From an uncultured Pelagibacteraceae bacterium (lineage in GTDB: Bacteria > Pseudomonadota > Alphaproteobacteria > Pelagibacterales > Pelagibacteraceae): a stretch of 64,000 nucleotides of DNA. A model generated the notes under the pieces. That model was not told the origin of the DNA and did no database searches. It was given only the letters and a program-made list of their open reading frames with translations. Shown piece by piece: positions 1 to 9,726 of this stretch (the stretch's first letter is position 1; every line of letters starts with the position of its first letter). Where the stretch lies: the NCBI GenBank assembly GCA_902531765.1, contig CACAFC010000002.1, forward strand, positions 1 to 64,000, read 5' to 3'. Position numbers and translations under genes: made by a program.

Positions 1-135
1 GGTAATTTTCAAAAAGAGTTTAAGGTTTATGGTAGAGATAAAAAAAAATGCAAAAGACTTAGTTGTTCGGGAACAATTAATAAAATAACTCAATCAAATA
101 GATCAACATTTTTGTGTGAAATATGTCAAAAATAA
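1..135 (+). CDS. mutM: Formamidopyrimidine-DNA glycosylase, C-terminal zinc-finger fragment (truncated by window edge)
   Basis: Frame 1 reads GNFQKEFKVYGRDKKKCKRLSCSGTINKITQSNRSTFLCEICQK*, an Fpg-type C-x4-C...C-x2-C finger. Confidence 0.75.
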   Translation, partial: GNFQKEFKVYGRDKKKCKRLSCSGTINKITQSNRSTFLCEICQK

Positions 136-146
136 TAATTATATTA

Positions 147-175
147 TTGACCAGGCCTATTTAAGCGGTTATACC
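147..175 (+). promoter_or_regulatory. Sigma70-like promoter for rpsT (TTGACC-N17-TATACC)
   Basis: TTGACC 147-152, 17-nt spacer, TATACC 170-175; predicted start about 5 nt before the ATG at 187. Confidence 0.5.
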
Positions 176-186
176 CCTGCAAAATT

Positions 187-447
187 ATGGCTAATACAAG
201 ATCAGCAATTAAAAGAATTAGACGAATATCTAAACAGACTGCGGTTAACAAGGCGAGAAAAAGTAGATACAAAATTGCATTAAAAAAGATGAACGTTCTG
301 ATTGAAAGTAAAAAAAAGTCAGAGGCTTTAAAGTTCTTACCTAAGTTGAATTCCGAGTTAATGAAAATTGCCAAAACTGGAATTATAAAAAAACAAAATG
401 CATCAAGAAATGTATCGAGAATTACAAAAAAAATAAGTTCCTTGTAA
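187..447 (+). CDS. rpsT: 30S ribosomal protein S20
   Basis: MANTRSAIKRIR...; S20-like basic protein of 86 aa. Confidence 0.93.
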   Translation: MANTRSAIKRIRRISKQTAVNKARKSRYKIALKKMNVLIESKKKSEALKFLPKLNSELMKIAKTGIIKKQNASRNVSRITKKISSL

Positions 448-718
448 TTCTCTATACCTCAAGTTGATTCAACTAAAAGAATACACTTCATATATGTAGG
501 GTAGGTATTTGATTACAATATTTAGAATTAGTAAAAAAATATTATATTTAATTCAATCATAAATTTTATTTTTTTTTAATATATGAAAAAAAAAATTGTC
601 AAAGAAATTTTCAAAAAAAATTTTTTACACAATCCCAGATTTAATTTATTTTCAGTTTTGCAAAATTATTTGTTGCAATAACCGCCATTATTGATGTAAC
701 TGGACTCTCTCCATAAGA

Positions 719-2119
719 ATGAACAATACACATACAAATAAAAGTTTTGATAAAATTAATCTTGATTGGAAACTAATTCAATCCGAATTAAAACTTAAAT
801 TGGGAATAGAAGTTTACGATAGTTGGATAAAAAAAATTGATTTACTTGAAGAGTTTAATAATTATATTTTATTAACTGTCCCAACAAGATTTATCCGTGA
901 CTGGATTACATCAAGATATTTAGACCAAATTTTACAAACTATCAAAAAACATAAAAAACAAATTATAAGAATAGAATTTAATATTTTAGAAAAAAAGGAT
1001 GATAATAGAGAAAATTTGAATGATTTTAATCAGATAAACAAAACTCAAAATATCTCTTTTATAAAAGATTCTCATCTCCAATACAGTCGAATAGATCCCA
1101 ATAAAAGATTTGAAAATTTTCTAATCGGCCCAAGTAATAAGATTGCTTTCGAGGCTTCCTTAAAAGTATCAGAGAATATTTCCCATTATAATCCGCTTTA
1201 TATATATGGAGGTGTAGGTCTAGGAAAAACTCATCTTCTAAATTCAATAGGCCATGAAATGAGTAAAAATAAAAGAGTAATGTTTATTTCCGCTGAACGT
1301 TTCATGTATCAATTTGTAAAATCAATTAAATCTAACGATATGGTTAAATTTAAAGAGTATTTTAGAAATACAGATGTTTTATTAATTGACGATATTCAGT
1401 TCATGAATGGTAAAGAAGCTATGCAGGAAGAGTTTTTTCATACCTTTAATGCACTTTTGGATAAAGAATCACAAATAATAGTATCAGCAGACAGACCTCC
1501 TAATAAGTTATCTAGAATTCAAGAAAGAATTAAATCAAGATTCTCTGGAGGCTTAGTAGTGGACATTCAAAAACCTGAGTATGATTTAAGAAGAAAGATT
1601 ATCAATCATAAGATAGATGAATTAACGACGTTATACACTGGTAAATTAAATATTACTGATGAAATTCAAGATTTTATCAGTAGCAAAATTACAACTAATG
1701 TAAGGGAATTAGTAGGAGCAATAAATCGTGTAGTCTCATTTTCGAGGATTTACAACAAATTACCAAGCCTATCTGAGACAAAGATTATTCTGAAAGATTT
1801 ATTAAATCTAGCGGAAAATAATGTGACAATAGATTCAATACAAACCATTGTTTGTAAGTTTTTTAAAATTAGTAAAAATGAAATGCTATCTTCGAGAAGA
1901 TCGAGATATCTAGTTAGACCAAGACAGACAGCTATTTACTTAACTAAAATTTTAACTACAAAATCATTACCAGAAATTGGACGAGAATTTTCAAATAGAG
2001 ATCACACAACTATAATTCATTCTGTGAAAACAATAGAAAAGTTAAAAGAAAAAAATCCAGACATGAATGATAATATAAATAAATTAAAAAATATTATTTT
2101 ATACAATAAAGAAGGATGA
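719..2119 (+). CDS. dnaA: Chromosomal replication initiator DnaA
   Basis: Walker A YGGVGLGKTHLL, Walker B VLLIDDIQF, C-terminal DNA-binding motif REFSNRDHTTIIHS. Confidence 0.97.
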   Translation: MNNTHTNKSFDKINLDWKLIQSELKLKLGIEVYDSWIKKIDLLEEFNNYILLTVPTRFIRDWITSRYLDQILQTIKKHKKQIIRIEFNILEKKDDNRENLNDFNQINKTQNISFIKDSHLQYSRIDPNKRFENFLIGPSNKIAFEASLKVSENISHYNPLYIYGGVGLGKTHLLNSIGHEMSKNKRVMFISAERFMYQFVKSIKSNDMVKFKEYFRNTDVLLIDDIQFMNGKEAMQEEFFHTFNALLDKESQIIVSADRPPNKLSRIQERIKSRFSGGLVVDIQKPEYDLRRKIINHKIDELTTLYTGKLNITDEIQDFISSKITTNVRELVGAINRVVSFSRIYNKLPSLSETKIILKDLLNLAENNVTIDSIQTIVCKFFKISKNEMLSSRRSRYLVRPRQTAIYLTKILTTKSLPEIGREFSNRDHTTIIHSVKTIEKLKEKNPDMNDNINKLKNIILYNKEG

Positions 2120-3228
2120 AATTTAACGTTAATCAAAAAGAGCTTCAGGAAGCCCTAAGTTACTGTCAAGGTGTTATAGAAAAAAGGAGCACATTACAGA
2201 TACTTTCCAACGTTTTACTAAATGCAAGTAATTCAAAATTAACAATTACAGCCACAGATCTTGATTTGATTTTCATTCATCAAATCGAAAATGTCGAAAT
2301 TTTAGAGGAGGGAAATACAACCGTAACTTCCTCAATTATGTTTGATATTGTTAGAAAATTTTCTTCAGACAAAAAATTGAACTTATCCATGAGTAGTGAA
2401 AACAAACTTCAACTAGAATCTGAAAAATCAATATTTAATTTAAACTGTATAAATTCCTCAGAGTTTCCGCTTACTGACGAAAATTTTAATGATAATACTT
2501 TTGTAATAAACTCTAAACATTTTTTAAAATTACTTAATAAGTGCAAGTTTTCAATATCGAATGATGAAACACGCCATTACTTAAGTGGCATATATTTTCA
2601 TCAAACTGAAGTTGAAGATAAAATCTATTTGACTGCTGTCGCAACTGATAGTCATAGGATGTCAATTTCAAAAGTAAGATTAAGTGAAAAAATAAATTTT
2701 GACCCAATTATCCTTCCAAAAAAAACTATTTTTCAGCTTTGCTCTTTATTAGATAATTATGATGGTGATCTAAAGATATCTAACCTAAAATCAAAAATTA
2801 AATTTGAATTAACAAATAGTGTTTTAATTTCTAAATTAATTGATGGAAAATTTCCAAATTATGTACAAGTAATTCCTAAAAATAATCAAAAAAAATTAGA
2901 GACAAATCTTAAATCATTTTTAGGATCTATTGATAGAGTTGCATCAGTATCTCTAGATAAAAAAGATGGAGTTAAGTTTAAATTATCTAAGGATATATTG
3001 AATCTTTCCGTCAATAATACTACTAGTGGTGATGGTAATGAAACTTTAGGTGTTCAATTTGATCATGATTTAGAAATAAGTTTCAATTCAAGATATTTAA
3101 TAGATGTTGCCTCACAGCTTGATGGGGAAAAAATTGAGTTATTTTTAAATGACACAGGATCTCCAGCTTTAATAAAAGATCCGGGTGATTTTGATAGTAT
3201 CTATGTAGTGATGCCCATGAAAGGCTAA
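2116..3228 (+). CDS. dnaN: DNA polymerase III beta sliding clamp
   Basis: Clamp-like sequence, VMPMKG C-terminus, ATGA overlap with dnaA. Confidence 0.95.
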   Translation: MKFNVNQKELQEALSYCQGVIEKRSTLQILSNVLLNASNSKLTITATDLDLIFIHQIENVEILEEGNTTVTSSIMFDIVRKFSSDKKLNLSMSSENKLQLESEKSIFNLNCINSSEFPLTDENFNDNTFVINSKHFLKLLNKCKFSISNDETRHYLSGIYFHQTEVEDKIYLTAVATDSHRMSISKVRLSEKINFDPIILPKKTIFQLCSLLDNYDGDLKISNLKSKIKFELTNSVLISKLIDGKFPNYVQVIPKNNQKKLETNLKSFLGSIDRVASVSLDKKDGVKFKLSKDILNLSVNNTTSGDGNETLGVQFDHDLEISFNSRYLIDVASQLDGEKIELFLNDTGSPALIKDPGDFDSIYVVMPMKG

Positions 3229-3926
3229 TTAATAGAATTTAACTCTGAATAAATTTTATCCTCTAAAGTTTTAAGAAATATCTCTTTTTCTAAATCATTA
3301 TTTATTTTTGGCATTATAGATATAGTAATTGTTTTATTACTAATTTTTCTTCCTGATTTTGGCCACACATATCCAGAATTAATCGCAACTGGTTGACAAG
3401 CAATTTTAAGTTTCTCATAAATTCTAGAGGCTCCCTTTTTAAAAGGCGGTCTTTCATTTGGCAAAACCCTAGTTCCTTGAGGAAAAATAATTAGAGGTCT
3501 ATTTGAACTTGTAATTACACTTGAAATTTCATCATAAAAACTAAGATTATCTTTTGTAACTTGACCTCTTTTAATTGAAATGGACCCAATTTTTTTCAGG
3601 TACCATCCAAATATAGGTATGAGAAGTAATTCTTTTTTAAGAATAAATACCGGTGAGTTAAACAAAGTTTGAAGAAAGAAAGTTTCAAACATTGATTGAT
3701 GAGATGCAGCAATGAAAAATTTTTCATCATTAATAATATTTTCAGTTCCTTTGATTATTATTTTTGTTGAGAGAAAATATTTTAAACAAAAACCAGTCCA
3801 GTAACCCATTAACTTACCACCAACTATTACTACTTGTTTAGGTAAGAAAAATGACGGTAAAAAAATTATTGAAATAATAATAATTCCAGAAAAAAAAAAT
3901 AATGAAAATATGAAGTTTCTTAACAT
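3225..3926 (-). CDS. 1-acyl-sn-glycerol-3-phosphate acyltransferase (PlsC family)
   Basis: Motifs SHQSMFETF and IFPQGTR. Confidence 0.85.
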   Translation of the reverse strand: MLRNFIFSLFFFSGIIIISIIFLPSFFLPKQVVIVGGKLMGYWTGFCLKYFLSTKIIIKGTENIINDEKFFIAASHQSMFETFFLQTLFNSPVFILKKELLLIPIFGWYLKKIGSISIKRGQVTKDNLSFYDEISSVITSSNRPLIIFPQGTRVLPNERPPFKKGASRIYEKLKIACQPVAINSGYVWPKSGRKISNKTITISIMPKINNDLEKEIFLKTLEDKIYSELNSIN

Positions 3927-3937
3927 TTTGTTAAAAG

Positions 3938-5152
3938 CTAGATTATTTCAGTGTACTTTTGTCTTTTTCTAATTACGCTAATTTTTGAACCTTTAATTAA
4001 TAATTCTATTGGTTTAGGTCTTAAATTGTAATTAGAGCTTAAAGACATGCCATAAGCACCAACATCGCAAATAGCTATTAAATCTTTTTCTTCTAATTTT
4101 TGAAATTTTTTTAACGTTATAAATTTATCTGTACTTTCACATATGGGACCGACAAATTCGTAAGTTTTATTTAATATTTTATTAGATTTTATTACTGGCA
4201 ATGTTCGATGAGTTGCCCCATAAAGCGCAGGTCTCATAAGATCATTCATGGCAGCATCTAAAATTATAAATTCTTTTCTACCACTATCTTTAATATAAAT
4301 TACTTTACTAATTAATATACCGGTATTACCAATTATAGATCTGCCAGGTTCAAATATAATTTTTACTTTATGTTTTTTAAGAAAATTATTAATTGCAGTA
4401 TTGTACTTTTTATAATTAAGTTTTTTATTTGTTTGAGAATATTTAATTCCCATACCTCCACCTAAATCAATAAATTCGAACTGATGATTAGTTTTTTCTA
4501 GGATATGGCTAACAGCTTTAAGCATCTTTCCATATGGCTTATGGTCTAATATTTGACTACCTATATGAACACTCAAACATTTTAAGTCTATATTTTTTGA
4601 ACTATTGCAAAATTCTACAATTTTATGAAATGTATTTTTATTCACTCCAAATTTATTCTCCTTTTTTCCAGTAGAAATTTGATTAAGTGTTTTTGCATCT
4701 GTGTTGGGATTAAGTCTAACTCCAACTTTAACTTTTTTGTTTTTTAATTTTGCAATCCTGTTTATTTCCATTATCTCACTCAATGACTCAGCATTAATAA
4801 GTAGTATTTTTTTATTTATTGCAAAATTTAATTCGCTAGAAGTTTTTCCGACTCCAGAAAATACTATTTTATTTGGATTTATTCCTGCTTTTAAGGCTAT
4901 CATAAGTTCACCTTTAGAAACCACATCAGCCCCCAAACCAAATTTTTTAATTTCTCTAATTAAATTAACATTGGTATTAGATTTAACTGCAAAACAAATT
5001 AAAGGTGCAAAAGATTTAAAACTTTCTTTAAATTTATTAATATTTTCTTTTAGTTTTGAATATGAATAGCAATAAAAAGGAGTTCCAAACTTTTTAGCTA
5101 TTCTCAGGAAATTAACTTTTTCCACCGTTAGTCTTTTGTTAACGTATCTCAT
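3938..5152 (-). CDS. lysA: Diaminopimelate decarboxylase
   Basis: CFAVKSNTN PLP-lysine motif, CESTDKF, GAYGMSLSSNYN. Confidence 0.95.
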   Translation of the reverse strand: MRYVNKRLTVEKVNFLRIAKKFGTPFYCYSYSKLKENINKFKESFKSFAPLICFAVKSNTNVNLIREIKKFGLGADVVSKGELMIALKAGINPNKIVFSGVGKTSSELNFAINKKILLINAESLSEIMEINRIAKLKNKKVKVGVRLNPNTDAKTLNQISTGKKENKFGVNKNTFHKIVEFCNSSKNIDLKCLSVHIGSQILDHKPYGKMLKAVSHILEKTNHQFEFIDLGGGMGIKYSQTNKKLNYKKYNTAINNFLKKHKVKIIFEPGRSIIGNTGILISKVIYIKDSGRKEFIILDAAMNDLMRPALYGATHRTLPVIKSNKILNKTYEFVGPICESTDKFITLKKFQKLEEKDLIAICDVGAYGMSLSSNYNLRPKPIELLIKGSKISVIRKRQKYTEII

Positions 5153-5283
5153 GAAGTTTTGTTAAGTATAATTGTTGGTATTTTAATTTCTTTATTTAAA
5201 GCTTTATATTCAGGATCACCTTTCTTTCCGCAAGAAACTAAAATACAACAAACTAAAATAACAAATGTAATTTTTTTAATCAT
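5149..5283 (-). CDS. lptM: Small lipoprotein, LptM/YifL-like (44 aa; not in supplied ORF track)
   Basis: MIKKITFVILVCCILVSCGKKGDPEYKALNKEIKIPTIILNKTS*; lipobox LVSC followed by GKKGDPEY; overlaps the lysA start and argH stop by 4 nt each. Confidence 0.75.
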   Translation of the reverse strand: MIKKITFVILVCCILVSCGKKGDPEYKALNKEIKIPTIILNKTS

Positions 5284-6671
5284 TTTAATTTTCTATATTT
5301 TTTTATCATCTTTTTGATATTATCAAAAGATGTTCCACCATAAGATTTTTTGGAATTTACAGAATTCTTTAAATCAAAGACTTTTAGTACATCGTTTGTC
5401 AATGTAGGTTCTATTTTTTTTAAGTCACCCAAGGATAACTCGTTTAGTTTTTTCTTTTTTTTTTCAGCTAAATTCACTAATAAAGCTGTTTTTTGGTAAG
5501 CTTTTCGAAAAGACATTGAATTATTTTTAACAAGATAATCGGCTAAATCTGTTGCAGTGATATATCCTGAGTGTGCTAAATCAAGCATTCTTTTTTTATT
5601 AGGACTTATATTTTTAAGAATTTCATTAAATATCTTTAAACTTTCAAAGAGTACATCATAGGATTTAAAAATAATTTCCTTATCATCCTGAAGGTCCTTG
5701 AAGTACGAAAGAGGCAATCCTTTCAATATTGTGAACATTGAAAATAAATTACCAAAAGTAATTCCTGATTTACCTCTTAAGTATTCTAAAAGATCAGGAT
5801 TCTTTTTTTGTGGCATTATTGAGGAACCAGTTACTATTTTATCTGAAAGATTAATTAGATTAAAACCATCAGAGTTCCAGATAATTAATTCCTCAGCGAT
5901 TCTTGATAAATGCAATGAACAAACAGAAACACTATAAAGAAAATCCAAAACAAAATCTCTGTCCGCTACAGTATCGATTGAATTATTTGTAGGTCTTTCA
6001 AAACCGAGTTTTCTTGTTGTATAATTTCTGTCAATGCTAAATGAAGTTCCAGTTAGTGCTGCAACACCTAATGGATTTTCATTTAAGCTGTTAAGATTAT
6101 TCTTAAACCTGTCCTTGTCTCTTTTAAACATTTCCACGTATGCCATTAGATAGTGTGCAAATGAAACAGCTTGTGCATTTTTTAAGTGAGTAAAACCTGG
6201 CATAATAGTATCTACATTTTTTTCAGCTAAATTAATTGAATTATTAATAACGTTATTTAACAAAATGTTAATTTTATGATTTGCAGATTTAATCCAGATT
6301 TTAAAATCGGTTATTACTTGGTCGTTTCTAGATCTTGCTGTATGAACATACCCAGCTTCTTCACCAATTATTTGAAATAATCTTTTTTCGATATTTATAT
6401 GAATATCCTCATATTTTTTATTAAATTCAAATTTTTTATTAGATATTTCTTTTTCGATCTTATTTAGTCCATAAATAATCTTATTTTTTGTTCTAAAAGA
6501 AATTATTTTTTGTTTAAATAACATTTCTACATGAGCAATAGAACCAATTATATCTTCTTTATAAAGTCTTTTATCTACATCAATAGAGCTACCTATTTTT
6601 TGTGAGAGATTAGACGAATTATTTTTAATTCTTGTATTCCATATTGTCTGGTTGTTTTTATTTTTTACCAT
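5280..6671 (-). CDS. argH: Argininosuccinate lyase
   Basis: HTARSRNDQV, TGSSIMPQKKNPDLLE signature. Confidence 0.96.
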   Translation of the reverse strand: MVKNKNNQTIWNTRIKNNSSNLSQKIGSSIDVDKRLYKEDIIGSIAHVEMLFKQKIISFRTKNKIIYGLNKIEKEISNKKFEFNKKYEDIHINIEKRLFQIIGEEAGYVHTARSRNDQVITDFKIWIKSANHKINILLNNVINNSINLAEKNVDTIMPGFTHLKNAQAVSFAHYLMAYVEMFKRDKDRFKNNLNSLNENPLGVAALTGTSFSIDRNYTTRKLGFERPTNNSIDTVADRDFVLDFLYSVSVCSLHLSRIAEELIIWNSDGFNLINLSDKIVTGSSIMPQKKNPDLLEYLRGKSGITFGNLFSMFTILKGLPLSYFKDLQDDKEIIFKSYDVLFESLKIFNEILKNISPNKKRMLDLAHSGYITATDLADYLVKNNSMSFRKAYQKTALLVNLAEKKKKKLNELSLGDLKKIEPTLTNDVLKVFDLKNSVNSKKSYGGTSFDNIKKMIKKYRKLK

Positions 6672-6695
6672 GATAATTAATTATACCTATTTAAC

Positions 6696-7205
6696 ATGAG
6701 ATTATTAATAATATTTATTTTAATGCTATCAAATTCTATTGCTAGTCAAGCTACTGATATAAACAATTTAGTTATCAATAAAGAGTTAAAAAATTACAGT
6801 GATATAAGGTTTTTAGACATTAAAAATAAAGAATTAAACTTAAATGATTATAAGGGAAATTTAGTTATATTGAACTTTTGGGCAACTTGGTGTGCTCCAT
6901 GTAAAGATGAAATGCCATCTCTGGATTTATTAACTGAAAATCCTAATTTAGATAATCTTAAGATATTTCCTATAAACATTGGTATGGATACTAAAAAAAA
7001 ATCTTTAACTTTTTTTGAAGATTTGAAGATAAAAAATTTAGAAATATATTTTGACTCGCCAAATACACTGGCAAAGAAATTTAAATTAAGAGGTCTTCCC
7101 ACGACTATACTTTTTAATAAAGATGGACTTGAGTTTGCGAGAATAATTGGATCAATCGACTTCGTTGATGAAAAATTTATTAAGTGGTTGAGTAATTTTA
7201 ATTAA
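6696..7205 (+). CDS. TlpA/ResA-type thiol:disulfide oxidoreductase
   Basis: Signal-like N-terminus, NFWATWCAPCKDEMPSL. Confidence 0.88.
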   Translation: MRLLIIFILMLSNSIASQATDINNLVINKELKNYSDIRFLDIKNKELNLNDYKGNLVILNFWATWCAPCKDEMPSLDLLTENPNLDNLKIFPINIGMDTKKKSLTFFEDLKIKNLEIYFDSPNTLAKKFKLRGLPTTILFNKDGLEFARIIGSIDFVDEKFIKWLSNFN

Positions 7206-7405
7206 TTTTTAAAAAAATATGCAAAAGCTACTAAGGCTATAATTGCTATAAATTGTAGCAAGACTCTTAACTGCATTAATTTATTAGAGTATTTCTTACT
7301 TGTTTCTCCACCTTTAAATAAAGTTCCAATACCAAGAATTAGAACTAAACCAACAGCCACTAGTAAGATTATAGATAAAATTTTTACTAATATTCCAGAA
7401 ATCAT
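7202..7405 (-). CDS. HIG1-domain/twin transmembrane small protein (67 aa; internal start preferred over the 7522 ORF start)
   Basis: MISGILVKILSIILLVAVGLVLILGIGTLFKGGETSKKYSNKLMQLRVLLQFIAIIALVAFAYFFKN; two TM helices around a SNKLMQLRVLLQ motif. Confidence 0.65.
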   Translation of the reverse strand: MISGILVKILSIILLVAVGLVLILGIGTLFKGGETSKKYSNKLMQLRVLLQFIAIIALVAFAYFFKN

Positions 7406-7454
7406 AAAATTATAGTAGGTTGTTTTATAGATAAAAAAACATAAATCAATTACT

Positions 7455-8117
7455 ATGACATTTTGCCTTGATACAACCATTATAAAACCAGAAAAAGATG
7501 TAAAAATTGAAAACGCAGTCATTTTACTTCATGGGTACGGAGGTGATGGTAAAGATATAAGTATGCTTTCATTAAATTGGAAAAGACACCTTACAAATAC
7601 AATTTTTCTTTGCCCGAATGGTCATGAACCTTGTCCAATAAATCCATCTGGGTATCAATGGTTTGATCTTACAAAAGATGATCCAAAATATATTTTAAAT
7701 GAGACAATCAAGGCTGAAAAAAAACTCAATCAATTTATAGATGAAGTAAAAATTAGATATAATTTGGAAAACGATAAAATTTGTTTATCTGGTTTTAGTC
7801 AAGGATGTATGATGTCAATTAATTTAGGGCTTACATCTAAAAATAAATTTAGTTGTGTTGTAGGTTTTTCTGGTAAGATTATTAATCAAGAGGACCTCAA
7901 GCAAAGAAAGAGAACATCAACAAATATTCTTTTGATTCATGGTGACTCTGATCAAGTTGTCTCACCCAATTATATGTTAGAGGCAAAAGATTTCTTTATC
8001 AGATCTAATATTGAAATAGAGACCCATTTAATTAAGAATTGCGACCATCATATTCCCATTGAAGCTTCCAGCTTAGCATTAAATTATATTTTAAAAAAAA
8101 ATAAAATGAGCTCTTAA
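7455..8117 (+). CDS. Phospholipase/carboxylesterase-type alpha/beta hydrolase
   Basis: LLHGYGGDG, GFSQGCMMS nucleophile elbow, HGDSDQVV, CDHHIP. Confidence 0.85.
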   Translation: MTFCLDTTIIKPEKDVKIENAVILLHGYGGDGKDISMLSLNWKRHLTNTIFLCPNGHEPCPINPSGYQWFDLTKDDPKYILNETIKAEKKLNQFIDEVKIRYNLENDKICLSGFSQGCMMSINLGLTSKNKFSCVVGFSGKIINQEDLKQRKRTSTNILLIHGDSDQVVSPNYMLEAKDFFIRSNIEIETHLIKNCDHHIPIEASSLALNYILKKNKMSS

Positions 8118-8154
8118 TATTGAAATCATTTTTTATTTAAGTTAAAATTAACTT

Positions 8155-8724
8155 ATGAACAACTTTATTGAACAAGATGTATCATTAGAAAAATGTCCTG
8201 CATTAGTTTTAAATGCTGATTATAGACCTTTAAGCTATTACCCTTTATCATTATGGTCTTGGCAAGATACAGTAAAGTCAGTTTTTTTAGATAGAGTAAT
8301 TATAGTAAGTAGTTATGATAGAATTGTAAGAAGTCCGTCATTCAAAATGCAGCTTCCAAGTGTTATTGCTCTTAAAGATTACATAGTTCCACAATCCAAA
8401 CCAAGTTTCACAAGGTTTAATGTTTTTTTAAGGGACAAATTTTCTTGTCAATATTGTGGAAGTGGAGAGGAGTTAACTTTTGATCATTTGTTACCAAGAT
8501 CAAAAGGTGGGGAAACACACTGGGATAATGTTGTAACAGCATGTTCAGCATGTAATGTCAAAAAAGGTGGAAAATTATTAAAATCTTCAGGAATGAAACT
8601 CAATCAATATCCTTATCAACCATCAACTGAAGATTTACATAGAAATGGAAAGAATTTCCCTCCTAATTATCTACATAAAAGCTGGATGGACTATTTATAT
8701 TGGGATGTTGAGTTAGAAGCTTAA
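8155..8724 (+). CDS. HNH endonuclease
   Basis: CQYCG...LTFDHLLPRSKGGETHWDNVVTACSACNVKKG. Confidence 0.9.
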   Translation: MNNFIEQDVSLEKCPALVLNADYRPLSYYPLSLWSWQDTVKSVFLDRVIIVSSYDRIVRSPSFKMQLPSVIALKDYIVPQSKPSFTRFNVFLRDKFSCQYCGSGEELTFDHLLPRSKGGETHWDNVVTACSACNVKKGGKLLKSSGMKLNQYPYQPSTEDLHRNGKNFPPNYLHKSWMDYLYWDVELEA

Positions 8725-8726
8725 AA

Positions 8727-9257
8727 TTAAATTTTCTCAGAAATATTTATTGCTAATTTAGATCCGGTTTTGATAATTCTATCCATTATAGCGTAAAAGC
8801 CTTTTTTTGTTGCACCCTCTTCATAAGCAATATCCTTATGATCTAATTCATCTTGTCTAAATTTTATAATTTTCTTTTTTAATTCTTTCTCCTCAGGACC
8901 AAGCTGATTAATTTGATCTAAATAATGTTTATCAATAACTTCTTCAACGGATGCCGTGCATAACATTGCAGCTTTTTTGCCTAATAATGTAGAGCCAAAA
9001 CCCAATCCAACACCTAATAAATCCCATAAGGGTAAAAATTTTGTTGGTTCTATATTTCTTTTTTTAATTTCTTTTTCAAAAAATTGACAATGTTCTATTT
9101 CGTGTTCTTTCATATCTTCAATTGTTTTTTTTAAACTTTCATTTTTTACAATAGTGTTTAAAGCTAACAATTGACCTTCATAGATTTTAACAGCACCTCT
9201 TTCACCAGCATGATCAACTCTAATAAATTCCTGCACTCTTTTATTTGTTTTTTTCAT
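8727..9257 (-). CDS. coq7: Demethoxyubiquinone hydroxylase COQ7-like
   Basis: VDHAGERGAVKIYEGQ, EHEIEHCQFF, DELDHKDIA di-iron motifs. Confidence 0.9.
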   Translation of the reverse strand: MKKTNKRVQEFIRVDHAGERGAVKIYEGQLLALNTIVKNESLKKTIEDMKEHEIEHCQFFEKEIKKRNIEPTKFLPLWDLLGVGLGFGSTLLGKKAAMLCTASVEEVIDKHYLDQINQLGPEEKELKKKIIKFRQDELDHKDIAYEEGATKKGFYAIMDRIIKTGSKLAINISEKI

Positions 9258-9726
9258 ATTCTTTAAAAATTTTTAAAAGTGTTATAATAAACAATAAACT
9301 AATTACAATATTAATACTTGTAAGCGATAATCCAAAAATCCTAAATGTCACATCTTTACAGCTTATTGTTTTTTCACTTAATTGTTTAAGCAAATCTTCT
9401 TTGGTGATAATTTCTGTCAAACTCTTTACTCCACAAACAGATGACTCCTGAAAAAAACCTTGCTCAATTCCAAAATGATAAAATGAAATTACAAAAGAGA
9501 ATATAAAAGTAAGAATTAATAACATAACTAAGAATTTCTGATTTTTTTTAATTAAAAAGATCGTAATTATTATCATAATACTTAATATGTAAGGAATTCT
9601 CTCAATTAAACATAAATTACAAGGCTGATGTCCAAGAATATATTCTATAAAAAAAGCAGAAATTAAAGCAATAAAGCTAAACAGAAAAATTACCTTTAAA
9701 TAAAATTCAGCTTTAAAATTAAACAT
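9241..9726 (-). CDS. dsbB: Disulfide bond formation protein B
   Basis: LGHQPCNLCLIERIPY motif, multiple TM helices. Confidence 0.88.
   Translation of the reverse strand: MFNFKAEFYLKVIFLFSFIALISAFFIEYILGHQPCNLCLIERIPYILSIMIIITIFLIKKNQKFLVMLLILTFIFSFVISFYHFGIEQGFFQESSVCGVKSLTEIITKEDLLKQLSEKTISCKDVTFRIFGLSLTSINIVISLLFIITLLKIFKEYEKNK

Noticed and set aside
4701-5069. + strand 122-aa ORF antisense to lysA
   Set aside because: Shadow ORF inside a confident CDS.
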